A stretch of 64,000 bases of DNA from Lineus longissimus (GCF_910592395.1 NC_088311.1:6822501-6886500); one strand, 5' to 3'. Shown: positions 1-11,250, counted from the stretch's first letter. The notes: a model not told the origin generated them from the sequence alone. Numbers and translations are program-made.

Positions 1-61
1 TAAAACGGGGAAAACTGGTTGCCAAGTATGAACGCAATGAAAGATGGGATGACATACTCGA

Positions 62-761
62 GGGACGTGGGTATCAGGCTGTTTCGCTACATTGCCAGTT
101 CGCTACAAGTTGTTTCGCTACATGTGGCGGTCGTTTCGCAACATGTTAGGTCGTTTCGCTACATGGGTGGAGTCGTTTCGCTACATGGATGTAGTCATTA
201 TTTTTACTCTATTTTACCCTACTATAATTCCCGGTGGTGACTACAAATTTATTATAGCACAGTTTGCCGGTAAAAAAAATTATACGGTTTAATGGCGCGC
301 AAGGGGTTCTTGTCGTTTGTTCGCACTTGAATGGACCAGTAACCTCATAGACATCCATTCGCGTTGGCTCGCTCAATTACGTACTTATTATTGATTGACA
401 GGGGTCATTCAACCGCACTTCAACGCAGATTTGGAGGCCTTTGCAAGGCCTTCGCGTTGGCTCGCTCAACCGTCTGTATCCGTGTATACGTACTTATTAT
501 TGATTGACAGGGGTCGTTCAAACGCACTCCAACGCAGATTTGGAGGCCTTTGCAAGGCCTTCGCGTTGGCTCGCTCGTCTCACCCATGTACTATGTAGCG
601 AAACGTCCTCCATGTAGCGAAACGACCATACCCATCATGTAGCGAAACGACTCCACACATGTAGCGAAACGACCTACCATGTAGCGAAACGACCGCCACA
701 TGTAGCGAAACGGCTTGTAGCGAACTGGCAATGTAGCGAAACGACAGTAATTCGGGACGTG
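62..761. mobile_element. Non-autonomous foldback transposon (hAT-like MITE)
   Basis: About 690 bp framed by inverted arrays of the motif GTTTCGCTACATG. The left array (about 80-190) has some six copies in forward orientation. The right array (about 590-750) has eight copies reading GTAGCGAAAC. The outermost copies share the same odd variant (CATTGCCAGTTCGCTACAAG) as mirror images, so the two ends are homologous. The flanks carry an 8-bp direct repeat GGGACGTG (62-69 and 754-761), the target-site length used by hAT elements. No transposase reading frame is present; short ORFs here are by-products of the repeats. The superfamily assignment is inference, because the extreme ends do not match perfectly. 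Confidence 0.65.
358..576. repeat. Tandem duplication inside the foldback element
   Basis: Two units of 93 and 109 bp (358-450 and 451-559) plus a partial third (560-576). Each begins TTCGCGTTGGCTCGCTC and ends GGCCTTTGCAAGGCC. They differ by a short insertion and a few substitutions. Confidence 0.8.
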
Positions 762-959
762 TATACCCAGGATATTGAGTTAAGGCCAGACCTGATAGTG
801 ATAAAGGGGAGTTCAAATCAATGGAGTGGTTTCATTGCCAGGGCGGTCCGGGGACAGGAAACAAGGCATTTATTCTGTTGGTGTTAGGCCTCCATTTGTA
901 AACTTTTGTTGAAGTCCTTTACAGTTACTGACCAGGATGAACTGTCTTTATCATTGCAG

Positions 960-1192
960 ATGCTTGTCCTCCAACACAAAAGCCCCAATTCACCAACAAC
1001 AATGTCCAAGTCCAAAAGACGGAGCTAGTTCCTCAAGCACCCATTTCCAAAGCTTCCAGTGACCTGAATGTCAATGCTGCAGAATTCGTCAGCAAGAGCA
1101 CCTTAAATGTCACTGCAAAGGAATTTGTTCCAAGAAATGTCACAAGTAACCCTCAACCACAGTCTCAGCCACAACAAATGCCACAGCCATCA
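960..1192 (+). CDS. PAIP1: PAIP1 exon with tandem PAM2-like motifs
   Basis: The exon runs from acceptor ...CATTGCAG to donor GTAAGT and is rich in Gln and Pro. It encodes LNVNAAEFVSKS directly followed by LNVTAKEFVPRN, both matching the PAM2 pattern (Leu-Asn-x-x-Ala-x-Glu-Phe-x-Pro) that docks into the MLLE domain of poly(A)-binding protein. The first copy lacks the final proline. The exon ends in phase 0 and joins the exon at 5142. Confidence 0.88.
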
Positions 1193-4100
1193 GTAAGTAT
1201 GATAAACTCTTTAATGGCAGGGAAATGGGTTGGGGTAGGGGGAGACAAGTTCATTCATGCAGCTTATTATGTATAGTACCATAATGCATAAGGCTGATTC
1301 ACTATGAAGTATGAGAACCTCCACCTGTGGTGCTCAATGAGTGAATATGTGGCTATCTATACTCGGCCTCCTTTTATAGATGCCTGGAGTCATTAAAGTG
1401 CCCTGTTGTGCCCTCCCTCTGTGCAAGGCTAGTAAAAAAATCCCTACTAGTACTAGGTGGTAAAAATATAACCTGCTGTTGGCTTGTAACAAAATCCAAA
1501 TAAGGGTTAGAAGGCTCAGTAATGATTGATTGATTGATCACAATGCAGAACAACACCACAGAACAAGAGTTGTATATTGACAAGTAGTATCCATCTACTC
1601 AAGTAGAACCACTAACAGTGTACATTAGATAGCGGTTTTACTAATTCCCGACCTACCCCGACATTTACCGACTTGCGGAAAATGCTGCCAAAATATAGTG
1701 TATTAATCATCAGAATATTTATATTTGTACTGTTTACATACATATACAGCACGTCTGTTAATTTCAAGACTTTTGAACGATGCTAAGTTGAGCAAATCAA
1801 CTCCAATAATTACATCTATTTACCGACCGCAAGGCCGAACACGAGCATATGCATACATGTACAGTTTACAAGAAGCGACAACCACAACTAACAAAGATTA
1901 CCGACCTGCAACACGAGCATATGCATGTACAGTTTACAAGAAGCGACAACCACAACTAACAAAGATTACCGACCTGCAGAAAATAATTGCGGTCGGTAAA
2001 TAGATGTAATTATTGGAGTTGATTTGCTCAACTTAGCATCGTTCAAAAGTCTTGAAATTAACAGACGTGCTGTATATGTATGTAAACAGTACAAATATAA
2101 ATATTCTGATGATTAATACACTATATTTTGGCAGCATTTTCCGCAAGTCGGTAAATGTCGGGAAAAGTCGGGGTAGGTCGGGAATTAGTATGACCCTTAG
2201 AACCTCTCTATCAAGAACACTGTTGAGAGTGACTAAAATAGAGATCAGATTAAATGAAAAATGACCAGCAGGTATTTGTTTAGGATCAGCATCAGTTTCC
2301 TTTTAATAGTGAGGGTGTTCTGCAACAAGAGGTTTTACTGTCTTTATGAGTTTGTTACATTGCCCATCAATATAGTGACCTAGATTATAATCATTGTGCC
2401 ATTAGGCCTATCTATGCACATGATCCACTTCCCTGTATTGATTCATTGAATCTCTCAAAAGGAATATCAACCCTGGATTTTCATGTTTTTCTCATTAATC
2501 TTGTCAAGAAGTGTAGTTCAGTAGAACATCTCTGTCAAGGACACCATCGAAAATGACAAAATAGAGGTTAAATTTAATGGAATTGAGCAGCAGACAAGTT
2601 AATTTTTGGTACCAGTATCACTGTCAGTTACCTAGAGGTTTCAGTGTCAATGGGAATTGCGACAATGAGTAAAGTGACCTAGATTCGGTCCGCACCTGAA
2701 TCAATTCCCTGTATGGATTCGCTGAATCACCTTGAGAAGATTATCTACCCTGGACTTTTATTAGTTTTTCCTGATATCATTACGTGTACAGCTCCCCAAG
2801 ATACTGGATCATGAACTCTTAGGTGAGTGGCCTATGATTCTTTGTTGATGTGTACTTCTGCTGAGTGAATTGTTATTAATTGGTGGCTTCATAGGGCTAC
2901 GTGTTGACATTAAGGCTCAGTCATCCTGGTAGTGGTGCAAATTCAATTTCTTGGGAAAGCTAAACTTGTTGATATTTCAGTTGGTGATTTTGAAACCAAA
3001 CTTTCACTAGTACTGTAAAGACTCATCTGTTGAATTGAATTAAGAGATTCGATTAAACTAAAGTTCATTTATCCGGAGTTTCAAGTTACAAAATGAACAG
3101 CAATTCTGTTTACTCAACTCACCATTGTCCCATTCACAGGCAATTAAGAAGAATAACACAGCAGAAGACGGGCATGGCATCCATGAAAACAGAACACAGC
3201 ATGATTTGTGTGATTTGCTTTGAGGAACGAGACAAGCTGAAGACGGTCGGTGAATGCAAGCACAACTTCTGTTTCTCGTGCCTATTTAAACACATAGTGA
3301 AACATTGCAACGGGCAGATGTTCCCTTGCCCATCTTGCCAGGAAAACTGTCTTCTTCCCAGGGATGAGCTGAATGGCCTAGCTGATTTCACAGGAGAAGA
3401 AGAAGATGTGTACTTTGACTGTACCACCACACATGGTGAACCTTGTGAAGAAGGTGATTTTGTGAGAGAACCAAGTGAGAACAGTGGTGCAGTAAGGGAA
3501 CTTGGTGAAGCATGTGCTGCAGTGGAGGAACTTGATGTGGACATTGGTGCAGTGAGGAATTGTAGTGAGGAATGTGGTGCAGTGATGGAACTTGATCCAA
3601 AAAGTGGTGCAGAGAGGGAAATTGATGTGGACAGTGGTGCAGTAAAGGAACTTGTTGAGAAATTTGGTGCAGTGATGGAACTTGGTGCAGAATGTGGTGC
3701 ATTAAAGGAAGTTGAAAGCACCGAACCAGTCACAGACCTTACCGATACCGTTGGGATGAACTGCCAGATATGTCGCCACGTTGGCAAGACTGCACGAGCT
3801 GCCAATCTCTGTCCTGAGTGTGACCAGTTATATCTTTGCCAAAAATGTGCCCGACTCCATGGAAGTAACCCAGCCACCAAAATGCATGCTGTGGTTCAGC
3901 TGAAGAGGGACTTGATGTGCGATGAACACAAAGCCCCATTGACAAGCTACTGTTGTACTTGTAGTAAAGCGGTTTGTAAGATATGTGTCATGATGAATCA
4001 TGGACATCATCATGTTGAGAAATTGGGCAACTTGATCCTGTGGAAGGTAGAGGAGGTGAATGTTGCATTACGGGAACGAGAAAAGGACCTGGAAAGGCTG

Positions 4101-7100
4101 CGACTCCAAGAGGCACAGTTAGTGGCATTAAAAGTTGATGCCCTAGCTCTTGATAAGCAAGTTGCTCTAATCGAAGCGATTGAAAGCCATGCTGAAAAAT
4201 GCATTCATGAGATCGTCACATGGAAGGAGATCCTGAAAGCAGAAGTCAAGAGGGATTTTAAAGTTATAAAGGAGGTCCCCGAAGTATTGAAGGATGTGTC
4301 CGACTCGGTCACAAATTTGCGGTGGGGTGTATCAAGTGTTTCAGAAAAGCTTTCGAAAGTTAATCAACAGGCTTCAGTCCTAGATACACTAACTTCTATG
4401 CATCATGACTTGGACATGATGCAGGCTGTGCCACAGGCCCATGAAGGAGTGGTTGACACGGTCCTTTGCGGGTTGTATCAAACACCAGACTATTTCATTC
4501 CATCGGAAATGCCATCAACCATAGGTCAACTGTTCCAAAGTGCGACTGACATCAGCAAAGCATCATTACCTGTCCTTGTCCAAGTGGAGGTAACTTCGCC
4601 TTCGTGAAGCGGGTCTTTGTAAAATAGATGACTAATGTCATGAGAGTTACATTATGCCTTTGATGCATCTTTAATTTCCAAAACCGCGTAAATAAATACT
4701 GCTTGGCAGGTGCTGAGTCTGAGTTTTCTTTCGACTTGAGTGCCTCGCAAACAAGAGATTTGTATCGCTGCAACGAGCAGTTTTAAAATTGCTGCTGGTG
4801 CAACAAAATGATCTCTAATCTGCGTGTAAAACAGGTTATTGCTGGGTTTTGCGAATTACAGGGATCACCAACCATTGTAGCTGGCAGCTTCGCAGGTAGT
4901 GATTTTTGGCTGCAGCACTTTTCTGCCCCCAGATACGCTACCAGGGACCTACAATTCTTGAAATGTACATGATGTATCATAAGACCACTCATTTATGGAG
5001 ACGTAAGGATGTGTGCCCTGCCTATAGCATCCACATAGTCCTTTAAGTTGCACACATTGTATCAAGTATACTTGATTGTATACACATATACATTGTAGTC
5101 TGGCTATAATTTGCTTACCGTCTCCTCTTGTCTTATTTCAGCAAAAAACCGACCTGTCTGGACGCCTGGAATCAATGTCATCATGGGCATCCGTCCCTAC
5201 TGTATTGACGACACCAACAAACAATTATGCAGTAGATCGCGTCAAGCAAGTCGTCTTTCGACTAACCGTGGCTCCAGGAAACATGGAAGAATTTATGATC
5301 CCTTTAGTTGGTGATTTAAATGATGAACAAGTTGACTTAACCACAGTGATAGATATGATAAATGTTATATTCGAACAAGTGAGTGTAAACAATTTTCTGA
5401 GGTAGGATCTTACACATTACTTGTTTCAAAAATATATTTCATCAAAATTGAAACTTTGATTAAAATTGTTCAGCAGATGACTTGAGAAGAATGACTCTCT
5501 GTAAAAATGTAACCTTGATAATCATTCGAAAATGTTTTGATGCTCATCAGCTGTTCCTGTTTTTTTTATTCAAGGCTATCGCGGAATCCAATTTTACATA
5601 CACAGGTGCCAGGATGTGTGACTGGTTTGTCCGTGATTACAAACCAAAAACAAACGGAGAGCCCATCAAGTTTCTAGGCCTGTTAATGAAAAGGTACGGA
5701 CAAGAACAGAAAACTATTGAAAATTATATTTAAGCTTCTTCATCAGTCTTTGTGTCAAATTACTTGGTTCACAAATGGGTGAATTTGTGTGAAGTATTAT
5801 ATATTATTTCTCCAATGGATGATATAGTTGTTCATTATAGGCCTTCGTGAGGTTCTCGTGTTTGCATCAGTAGATAAGCAAAGTTGGGCATAATTTTGTC
5901 AACGACATACAAATAGAAGTGGACCTGATTACATTTGTTGTGTGTCAAACTCTTTTCTTGCTGAAACGATATGTTATGCAAGCTTAATTATGATAATAAG
6001 CAGCATTGATTAAAAGGTGCTTGTTATAAGGTACTAAGCCGGTTGGGAAAACAGTTGACACTCTTCTACCATAATCACAACTTTTATGTGACATTCCTTT
6101 TCAGATGTCAAGTTGAGCAAGAGAAAAGCCAAATCTTAGCTCAAGAGAACCCAACTCGGTTACAAGGGTTTACTTTATTTATGGCAGAGCTTTTCCAAAA
6201 TGTAAAGGTAAGATTCCAAGGTGGACTGGGCTTGTTCTTGTCATGACAATGATTTTCTGACTTGGTCTGTGCTACTCAATATGAAGTTGTTTGGCTGATA
6301 TGTTCACCGCCCGAGAAATGGTAAAAAGTAGGCTGAATCGCTGGTTGTACGAAATCCGCTTTAATGCCTTCACTTGTGTTTACAGATTGTAGCCCAAGGA
6401 GGAGAGGAACGGATTGAAGTGTTGGGAAAGAAATTGAGAGAACTTGTGAGGACACTTCTTACACATCCATCAGATTCCAATCTCAAATGTGTCGTTAGAA
6501 TTCTAAAGGTAAAAGTCACTTTTTATCACATGAAGGCTACTCCCTTATTTGACCCTTGTAATAGCTATGAGAGATATCTGATGAAATACCAACATTTTCC
6601 TATCTGACCAGTTTTGCCACCGAATATCTATCTCTAGATTGATTGCAGAAGTAGTTACACCCGCGGTGTGTTTGATAAGTCACCAACTGCTCCAGTTTGG
6701 TGTCAATTCCTTAAACTATAGTGGTAAGCAAGAAACATAAAGACTTTTTGAAGAAGTCACTGATTTACAGGTAACATTGGTGTTTTGTCTTTTACAGTGT
6801 ACAGGTGCGGTGTTGGAAGACACGGAACGATTACTAACAGGCCAGGCTCTCGACATGGATAATTTGATCACTTTTTGTTTGCAGCAGGCCATGTCTCCTC
6901 ATGCTTCAGAGTAAGTAGACGTGTACTGCGAAACCTCCCTCAGCGGACACCTCTGTCAACAGGTCATCCTAACCATTAAGGATACTAATTTTCGTCCCAA
7001 ATAAATCATTTCAATTAAGTCAGATCTCTGTGATAAGGAGAGCATTTGTCTGTTCCAAGGGTGTTCTTATAGGTAGTTGTTTCCATGTATTCATTTGGAA

Positions 7101-8329
7101 AATAGGAGAGAAAAACTACTTCTGACCATTATTCAATGACGACATTATGCATGCACTAAAATTAATGAAGTGCACTGAGAGTACCTACCATAGTGTTGTT
7201 CACTTTTCAAAAAATTGTTTAAAAAACATTTGTAGGTCAGCGCGAGCCATGTTGAAGAAGGTCGCAGATATCCGATCAACAAATTGGGGTCGTATAGAAA
7301 GTGCACCTGTCCAAGTGGTGGCACCACCACAACCAAGAGCACCATCACCATTCACTCAGGTAAAGCGTGAAGGACATGTACAATGTACAACTTTGTTGGT
7401 GCATCATTTCGAGTGGTGTCGACGTAAGAAGCAGGAAAACTCTGATTTGAAATCCCAGCAGTCGGGCTCGTTGGCCTTGCCAGGGAATCTAGGGGCTGGG
7501 TCGTCTGAAGAAAAAATCCCTCTCAGAGACCGAGAGAAGCAAACTATATGTTCTCCTATGTATGCAATCAACGATGAAATGGCCGCTGATAGTGCATATT
7601 TTGCTGTGAAGTGGCTCTACTTGTAAAATTCCTTTTTGCTGCTGATTTTGTTGTGAAGTGCATTGATTGCTTTGCGCACAGACACATCTCAAGCTTCTTT
7701 TTCATTGTCCAAATTTATCTGAAAATGTTCCTGTCCATGTTTCAGTCTGATCCAGTGTTCTTCGACCCTTATGGTCGGATGATTACGAGAGAAGAAGCGG
7801 GCTTTGCCGAAGGTGAATTAGAATATTCGTTTGGCGATGGATACCCGGACGAGTGGTCATCGCAGGATTTGCAGTATCAGGAGCAAGAATTTGACCCTTC
7901 ATTGTGAGTACCCAACCGTGTCCTTGAGAAACAGCACCACATTTCCTGAGGGAATTCCTCTGATCGAGGTCAGATTTCCTGGAAATGTCATCCCTTTTGC
8001 CCGAGGTCATCCATATCGCACTAACACACAGAAAATTCTAATGTTTAGCAACAAAATCACAATTAAATGGCAGTGTTCTCACTACAAACGGCTCTTACAG
8101 TTACTTCATATCTGCCAACACTTGAATTCGATAAAGTTTTTTTAGAATTGCCAATTTCTGAAAATTCTTACTTTTTGCGTTGCCCCCTACATCCTGCTTG
8201 TTTGTGTTGTTGGTATTGACAGTCTTCTTCCTCTTTTTCAGTGATAATGGATATCTTGATACGGAAATTGACTCAGAAATCGCAGATGCTTTCGAGCAGT
8301 TCTTGATTGAGACACAACAAGCAATCTAG
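960..8329 (+). CDS. PAIP1: Polyadenylate-binding protein-interacting protein 1 (PAIP1-like), 5' partial
   Basis: PAIP1 bridges poly(A)-binding protein and the eIF4F/eIF3 machinery in the cytoplasm to stimulate cap-dependent translation. Nine coding exons are visible: 960-1192, 5142-5378, 5575-5693, 6105-6207, 6386-6508, 6798-6910, 7236-7359, 7746-7903, 8242-8329. All have AG/GT borders and phases that join into one open frame of 431 codons ending TAG. Exon 1 here starts in mid-codon after an acceptor, so the start codon lies upstream of the window. The first exon carries two PAM2-like motifs. Exons 5142-7359 give a MIF4G-type helical repeat (TGARMCDWF, LLTHPSDSNLKCVVRILK, ADIRSTNWGR correspond to conserved blocks of the family). 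The tail is acidic and ends ETQQAI. A TRIM-like gene sits in the first intron on the same strand. The exact start and any extra upstream exons are unknown. Confidence 0.93.
1640..2189. mobile_element. Palindromic MITE with ~185-bp arms
   Basis: The left arm (1640 to about 1826, beginning ACTAATTCCCGACCTACC) is the near-perfect reverse complement of the right arm (about 1990-2189, ending GGTAGGTCGGGAATTAGT). Between them are two direct copies of a roughly 74-bp unit ending AAAGATTACCGACCTGCA. No protein is encoded. The structure is that of a long-TIR foldback element; the superfamily is not identified. Confidence 0.8.
2196..2340. mobile_element. Pogo-like MITE relic
   Basis: It starts AGAACCTCTCTATCAAG and ends AAGAGGTTTTACTG, a decayed version of the CAGTAGAACC...GGTTCTACTG element seen intact at 17766-17947. 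Confidence 0.55.
2519..2645. mobile_element. Pogo-like MITE relic
   Basis: It begins CAGTAGAACATCTCTGTCAAG and contains the family's internal AAAATAGAGGTTAAATTTAATGG block; the right end is decayed. Confidence 0.5.
3093..4607 (+). CDS. TRIM-like RING / B-box protein, intronless, nested in PAIP1 intron
   Basis: A single uninterrupted frame of 504 codons. The domain order is a C3HC4 RING (Cys39, Cys42, Cys55, His57, Cys60, Cys63, Cys79, Cys82), then a decapeptide repeat (about 132-211), then one or two B-box zinc fingers (about 225-310, with CDEHKAPLTSYCCTCSKAVC and NHGHHHVEKL), a coiled coil (about 317-440, Leu/Glu/Lys rich) and a short tail without NHL, SPRY or filamin repeats. This is the tripartite architecture of E3 ubiquitin ligases. 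ATG at 3174 (residue 28; ATGG context) may be the true start, giving 477 residues and putting the RING at the N-terminus. Lack of introns inside another gene's intron suggests a retrocopy or a lineage-expanded intronless TRIM. Substrate unknown. Confidence 0.85.
   Translation: MNSNSVYSTHHCPIHRQLRRITQQKTGMASMKTEHSMICVICFEERDKLKTVGECKHNFCFSCLFKHIVKHCNGQMFPCPSCQENCLLPRDELNGLADFTGEEEDVYFDCTTTHGEPCEEGDFVREPSENSGAVRELGEACAAVEELDVDIGAVRNCSEECGAVMELDPKSGAEREIDVDSGAVKELVEKFGAVMELGAECGALKEVESTEPVTDLTDTVGMNCQICRHVGKTARAANLCPECDQLYLCQKCARLHGSNPATKMHAVVQLKRDLMCDEHKAPLTSYCCTCSKAVCKICVMMNHGHHHVEKLGNLILWKVEEVNVALREREKDLERLRLQEAQLVALKVDALALDKQVALIEAIESHAEKCIHEIVTWKEILKAEVKRDFKVIKEVPEVLKDVSDSVTNLRWGVSSVSEKLSKVNQQASVLDTLTSMHHDLDMMQAVPQAHEGVVDTVLCGLYQTPDYFIPSEMPSTIGQLFQSATDISKASLPVLVQVEVTSPS
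3486..3725 (+). repeat. 30-bp coding minisatellite (eight decapeptides)
   Basis: Eight in-frame 30-bp units, most opening GGTGCAGT and coding for variants of G-A-V-x-E-L-x-x-x-x (for example GAVMELDPKS, GAVKELVEKF, GAVMELGAEC). They separate the RING from the B-boxes. The units are diverged but the frame is kept, so the repeat has probably been translated throughout its history. Confidence 0.85.
4608..5141. other. TRIM-like 3' end and remainder of PAIP1 intron
   Basis: No coding signal. A candidate polyadenylation hexamer AATAAA lies about 4691-4696 (GCGTAAATAAATACTG), 85 bp after the TRIM-like stop, which fits a short 3'UTR. The rest leads into the acceptor at 5140-5141. Confidence 0.55.
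6925..7065. mobile_element. Pogo-like MITE relic in PAIP1 intron
   Basis: It contains GAAACCTCCCTCAGCGGACACCTC and a degraded second half, related to the intact copies at 17766 and 23713. Confidence 0.4.
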
Positions 8330-10110
8330 AATACCTAAACACAGACAACACTACCTACTCTATCTACGCTCCATACAGGAGCCTTCATGCATTTAGCTCA
8401 TATTTTCTTGCTTTGGTGCCATTTTTCACTGTCTTTACATCATTCATACTCAGATGGTCTGAATGTATGGCAGAACTATCAGTTTCGTGCTAGTCGCATG
8501 GCAACAATGTGGCTTAAATTCAGGGTGCTTTGGGTAGGCAAAAGGAATGCTTTTGAAAAAGGCAGTTTTGACACCATTTATGGTCATTTCAATTTGACTG
8601 TACTTGTGGCAAATATTTTTGAACCTAAATGCCATCAACAAAATATGAATTTTTTGAGCCAGCAGATTATTAGTAGTATTCCCAGTACTTCATTTTGGCC
8701 AAGTTATATACCATTTTGGCATGCATGTTTGTTTATTTGCTTTTAAACTACCAACATTTTCAAGTTCAAGGAACTGATAGGCCTGCCTGGGGCTTGAGTT
8801 TCTGACTAGGCAACTAGCTGCACTTGTCACAATACATGGTCAGTTGGAAAGCCCCAATTTGAATATACAGGAAGCCCCTGCACTTGTTTTTTTTTTGCAG
8901 TTTCTGGGTTGTATACGGTTTCTCTTGCATCAATGAAGCATTTTGTTTTTTAAATACAATCCTTTAAAGGTGAAGCTGAGAATTATGTGCTAAAATTCTG
9001 AATAATCGTCGGTGTCGCGTCACTTTGGCCCTTGCTCTTTGACAAGGACCAGAATGACGCAACACTGACGATAATTCGCTATATGCATAAATACTACAGA
9101 CATGACAGACAACGTTTGTTCAAGATCGAGCCAACAGGCTCGTACATGCTGCTGTCTTATTATTTATTGGAAATGTAATTTGAATTGAAATAGAATTTGA
9201 ATTAGATAGATGTGCTGTAAAAAATTTTGTGGTAAAATGTGCTTTGAAGTTGTTTTTACAATGGAAACTTTACCGAGGATGTATAAAAGCAACTTGCGTT
9301 TATCATTAGCCATATCAAGATAGGCTGAGATAGAAATTCACATGTGTTATTGGCTACTTGAGAACTAGTATTTGCACTGCCTCACTTAACTGTAAGTTAC
9401 TGTAAAGTAAAACTAAAAAACACTATGAATTATGTTAGAGTCTTATATCTTCAAAATAGAAGGACCTGATTGCCAGAAGAGATACAAGTGTAGTATTTCA
9501 TGTCTACTTTATTTAAGTTATTCATTCAAGACTTTCACATTGAATGGTAGGGATGGTAGGAAAATCCTCCACAAGCTTGCAACTTTTGACGGGGTCAAGC
9601 AACTTTACACATATGATGTCGCACAAATCTAGTAATGATGTCTGATGCAAAAAAACGTTACACCTGATTGTTTCGTGGAGCATGATGGAAAGATTTCGTG
9701 ACGTCTTGCGGATGATATTATAAAAAGGTGTAAATATGTATAGTCTATGATGAAAATGGGAGCAATAGTTGTGTTATATGCGGTATATTGCTCTTTTTTG
9801 TAAGTTCATTGCAATTGAAGTTCAAAAGCAATGTTATTTTTGCATATCTACTTCTTGAGTAACGAAGAAAGACATTTGAATCTGATCTAGCCTCAACTTC
9901 ATCAAAATCTCGCAAAAAAGGACTGGTGATTTTGAGTGGGAACTGATCCTATGATCTGATCCCATGCTCGATATCATTTTCGGGATTTTACTGTCGACAA
10001 TGATGGTCAATCGGGTTTACTCACCTTTGATGAAAAATTTATAAAAAATATAAAAAAATCCCATTTGTCCTGTTAAACTGAATAAATGTTTTGTGGTTAC
10101 ATTCACAGAG
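8330..10110 (+). other. Probable PAIP1 3'UTR
   Basis: AT-rich sequence with no exon-like reading frame follows the TAG stop at 8327-8329. A Pumilio-type element TGTAAATA lies at 9729-9736. A polyadenylation hexamer AATAAA at 10081-10086 is the best candidate end. An imperfect inverted repeat (about 9003-9080, ATAATCGTCGGTGTCG versus CACTGACGATAATTCG) could fold in the RNA. Confidence 0.5.
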
Positions 10111-10997
10111 ATTCAGTTATTGTTCTCCACTTTATTTGCATCGCATGAATAAACCATGAAAATCGATCAGTGACTGGACCTATATTCAATCAGAGGGAAC
10201 AAGGAAGGCCTCATATATTAAGCAACTGACAAGATCAATGGAGGGGACACCGAACAAGCGCCTGTGCCTGTCACCGATGAAATTCTCGTCCACTGTCGTT
10301 GATCCCATCAGAGAATCGTATCTACTGTCGTTTGTGTGGGAAGATGGCTTGTGGCTGTCCTGAACCTGTTTTGACAACTAAATCAAGTCATTGTCTCCCT
10401 CAGTCTGACACTGATTCCTTCCAAAGGCATGAACACCGATCAATTGCAGGACCCACAGTATATTTGCTAAGGCGACAGTGGCGCTGTTTCGTGGCAGAAA
10501 ATAGAACTGAAATCTTCGTCCAAAACTCTTAGTTCGTCTTTATACCGCTAGAAAACACCACCGTCGCCATGTTTTTAAGCCTTTTGCATAAAGAGATTTT
10601 TTGGTATTGCCAATGACATAAGACACAGGGTGGGGCCCTTTAGCTGTATTTGCATGTACTAGTCTTGCAAATAACCTCGACGGCTCTATCATTTCTATTG
10701 ATTTTATTCATGTCTTGGACAAAGAGATTCTAGAGCCAAACAAGGCTAGGGACTCCAATACAGTCCCTTTCGTCATCCTGATTGTCCTTCCTCTATGCAC
10801 CAGGCGATAAGACAAGGCCTGTCCATTGCGTCTGGAGTGTAAATGGGGCATCTGAAGCTTATAATTAGATTTAAGTACTCCAAGCAAGTGGATTTACTAG
10901 CTCTTCTACTGGATTAGAGGGAACTGAGGGCTCCACTTCCCTCAAAGGGATGATGTCACATCCTACTCAACACCAGCTTGAGCATGGGATAACCACA

Positions 10998-11250
10998 GGT
11001 TGTGACATTATCCCTATCAACCTGTTTGCAGCATGGTGACAGAGGGCTACTTATTGAGTATGTGCATTCCAGTGGGGATCAAGGTTTAATTTCACCATTG
11101 TCAAGACAGCCAGGCATAATCACCGGTTGTGACATTGTCCCCGTGGCATATACCACACCATTTTCTACTCTGTGCAAATCTTCACGTCACAACCAAAAAA
11201 GAATCTGAATCAGATTCATTTGTGTCCATTACAGGTTGTGACATTGTCCC
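10998..11250. repeat. Spaced 17-bp repeat GGTTGTGACATTGTCCC
   Basis: Copies lie at 10998-11014 (one mismatch), 11125-11141 and 11234-11250, with a decayed fourth near 12115. Spacings of 127 and 109 bp suggest a decayed larger tandem unit. Confidence 0.65.

Larger units (their letters stand above)
1193..3092. other. PAIP1 intron, 5' part
   Basis: Non-coding. It holds a GATT microsatellite-like stretch (about 1519-1538), a 550-bp palindromic element (1640-2189) and two pogo-like MITE relics (2196-2340, 2519-2645). The last 450 bp are probably promoter and 5'UTR of the nested TRIM-like gene; I see no clear TATA box. Confidence 0.7.

Noticed and set aside
19-292. Short ORFs in the first foldback element (and 580-816)
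   Set aside because: They translate the GTTTCGCTACATG repeats in different frames and have no gene features.
840-900. Possible PAIP1 start exon with ATG near 820
   Set aside because: The frame is short, ends in a stop and has no convincing donor; the exon at 960 begins in mid-codon from an exon farther upstream.
3134-3880. 248-codon minus-strand ORF opposite the TRIM-like gene
   Set aside because: It is the antisense shadow of the TRIM-like frame; its Ser/Thr/Ala repeats are the complement of the decapeptide array.
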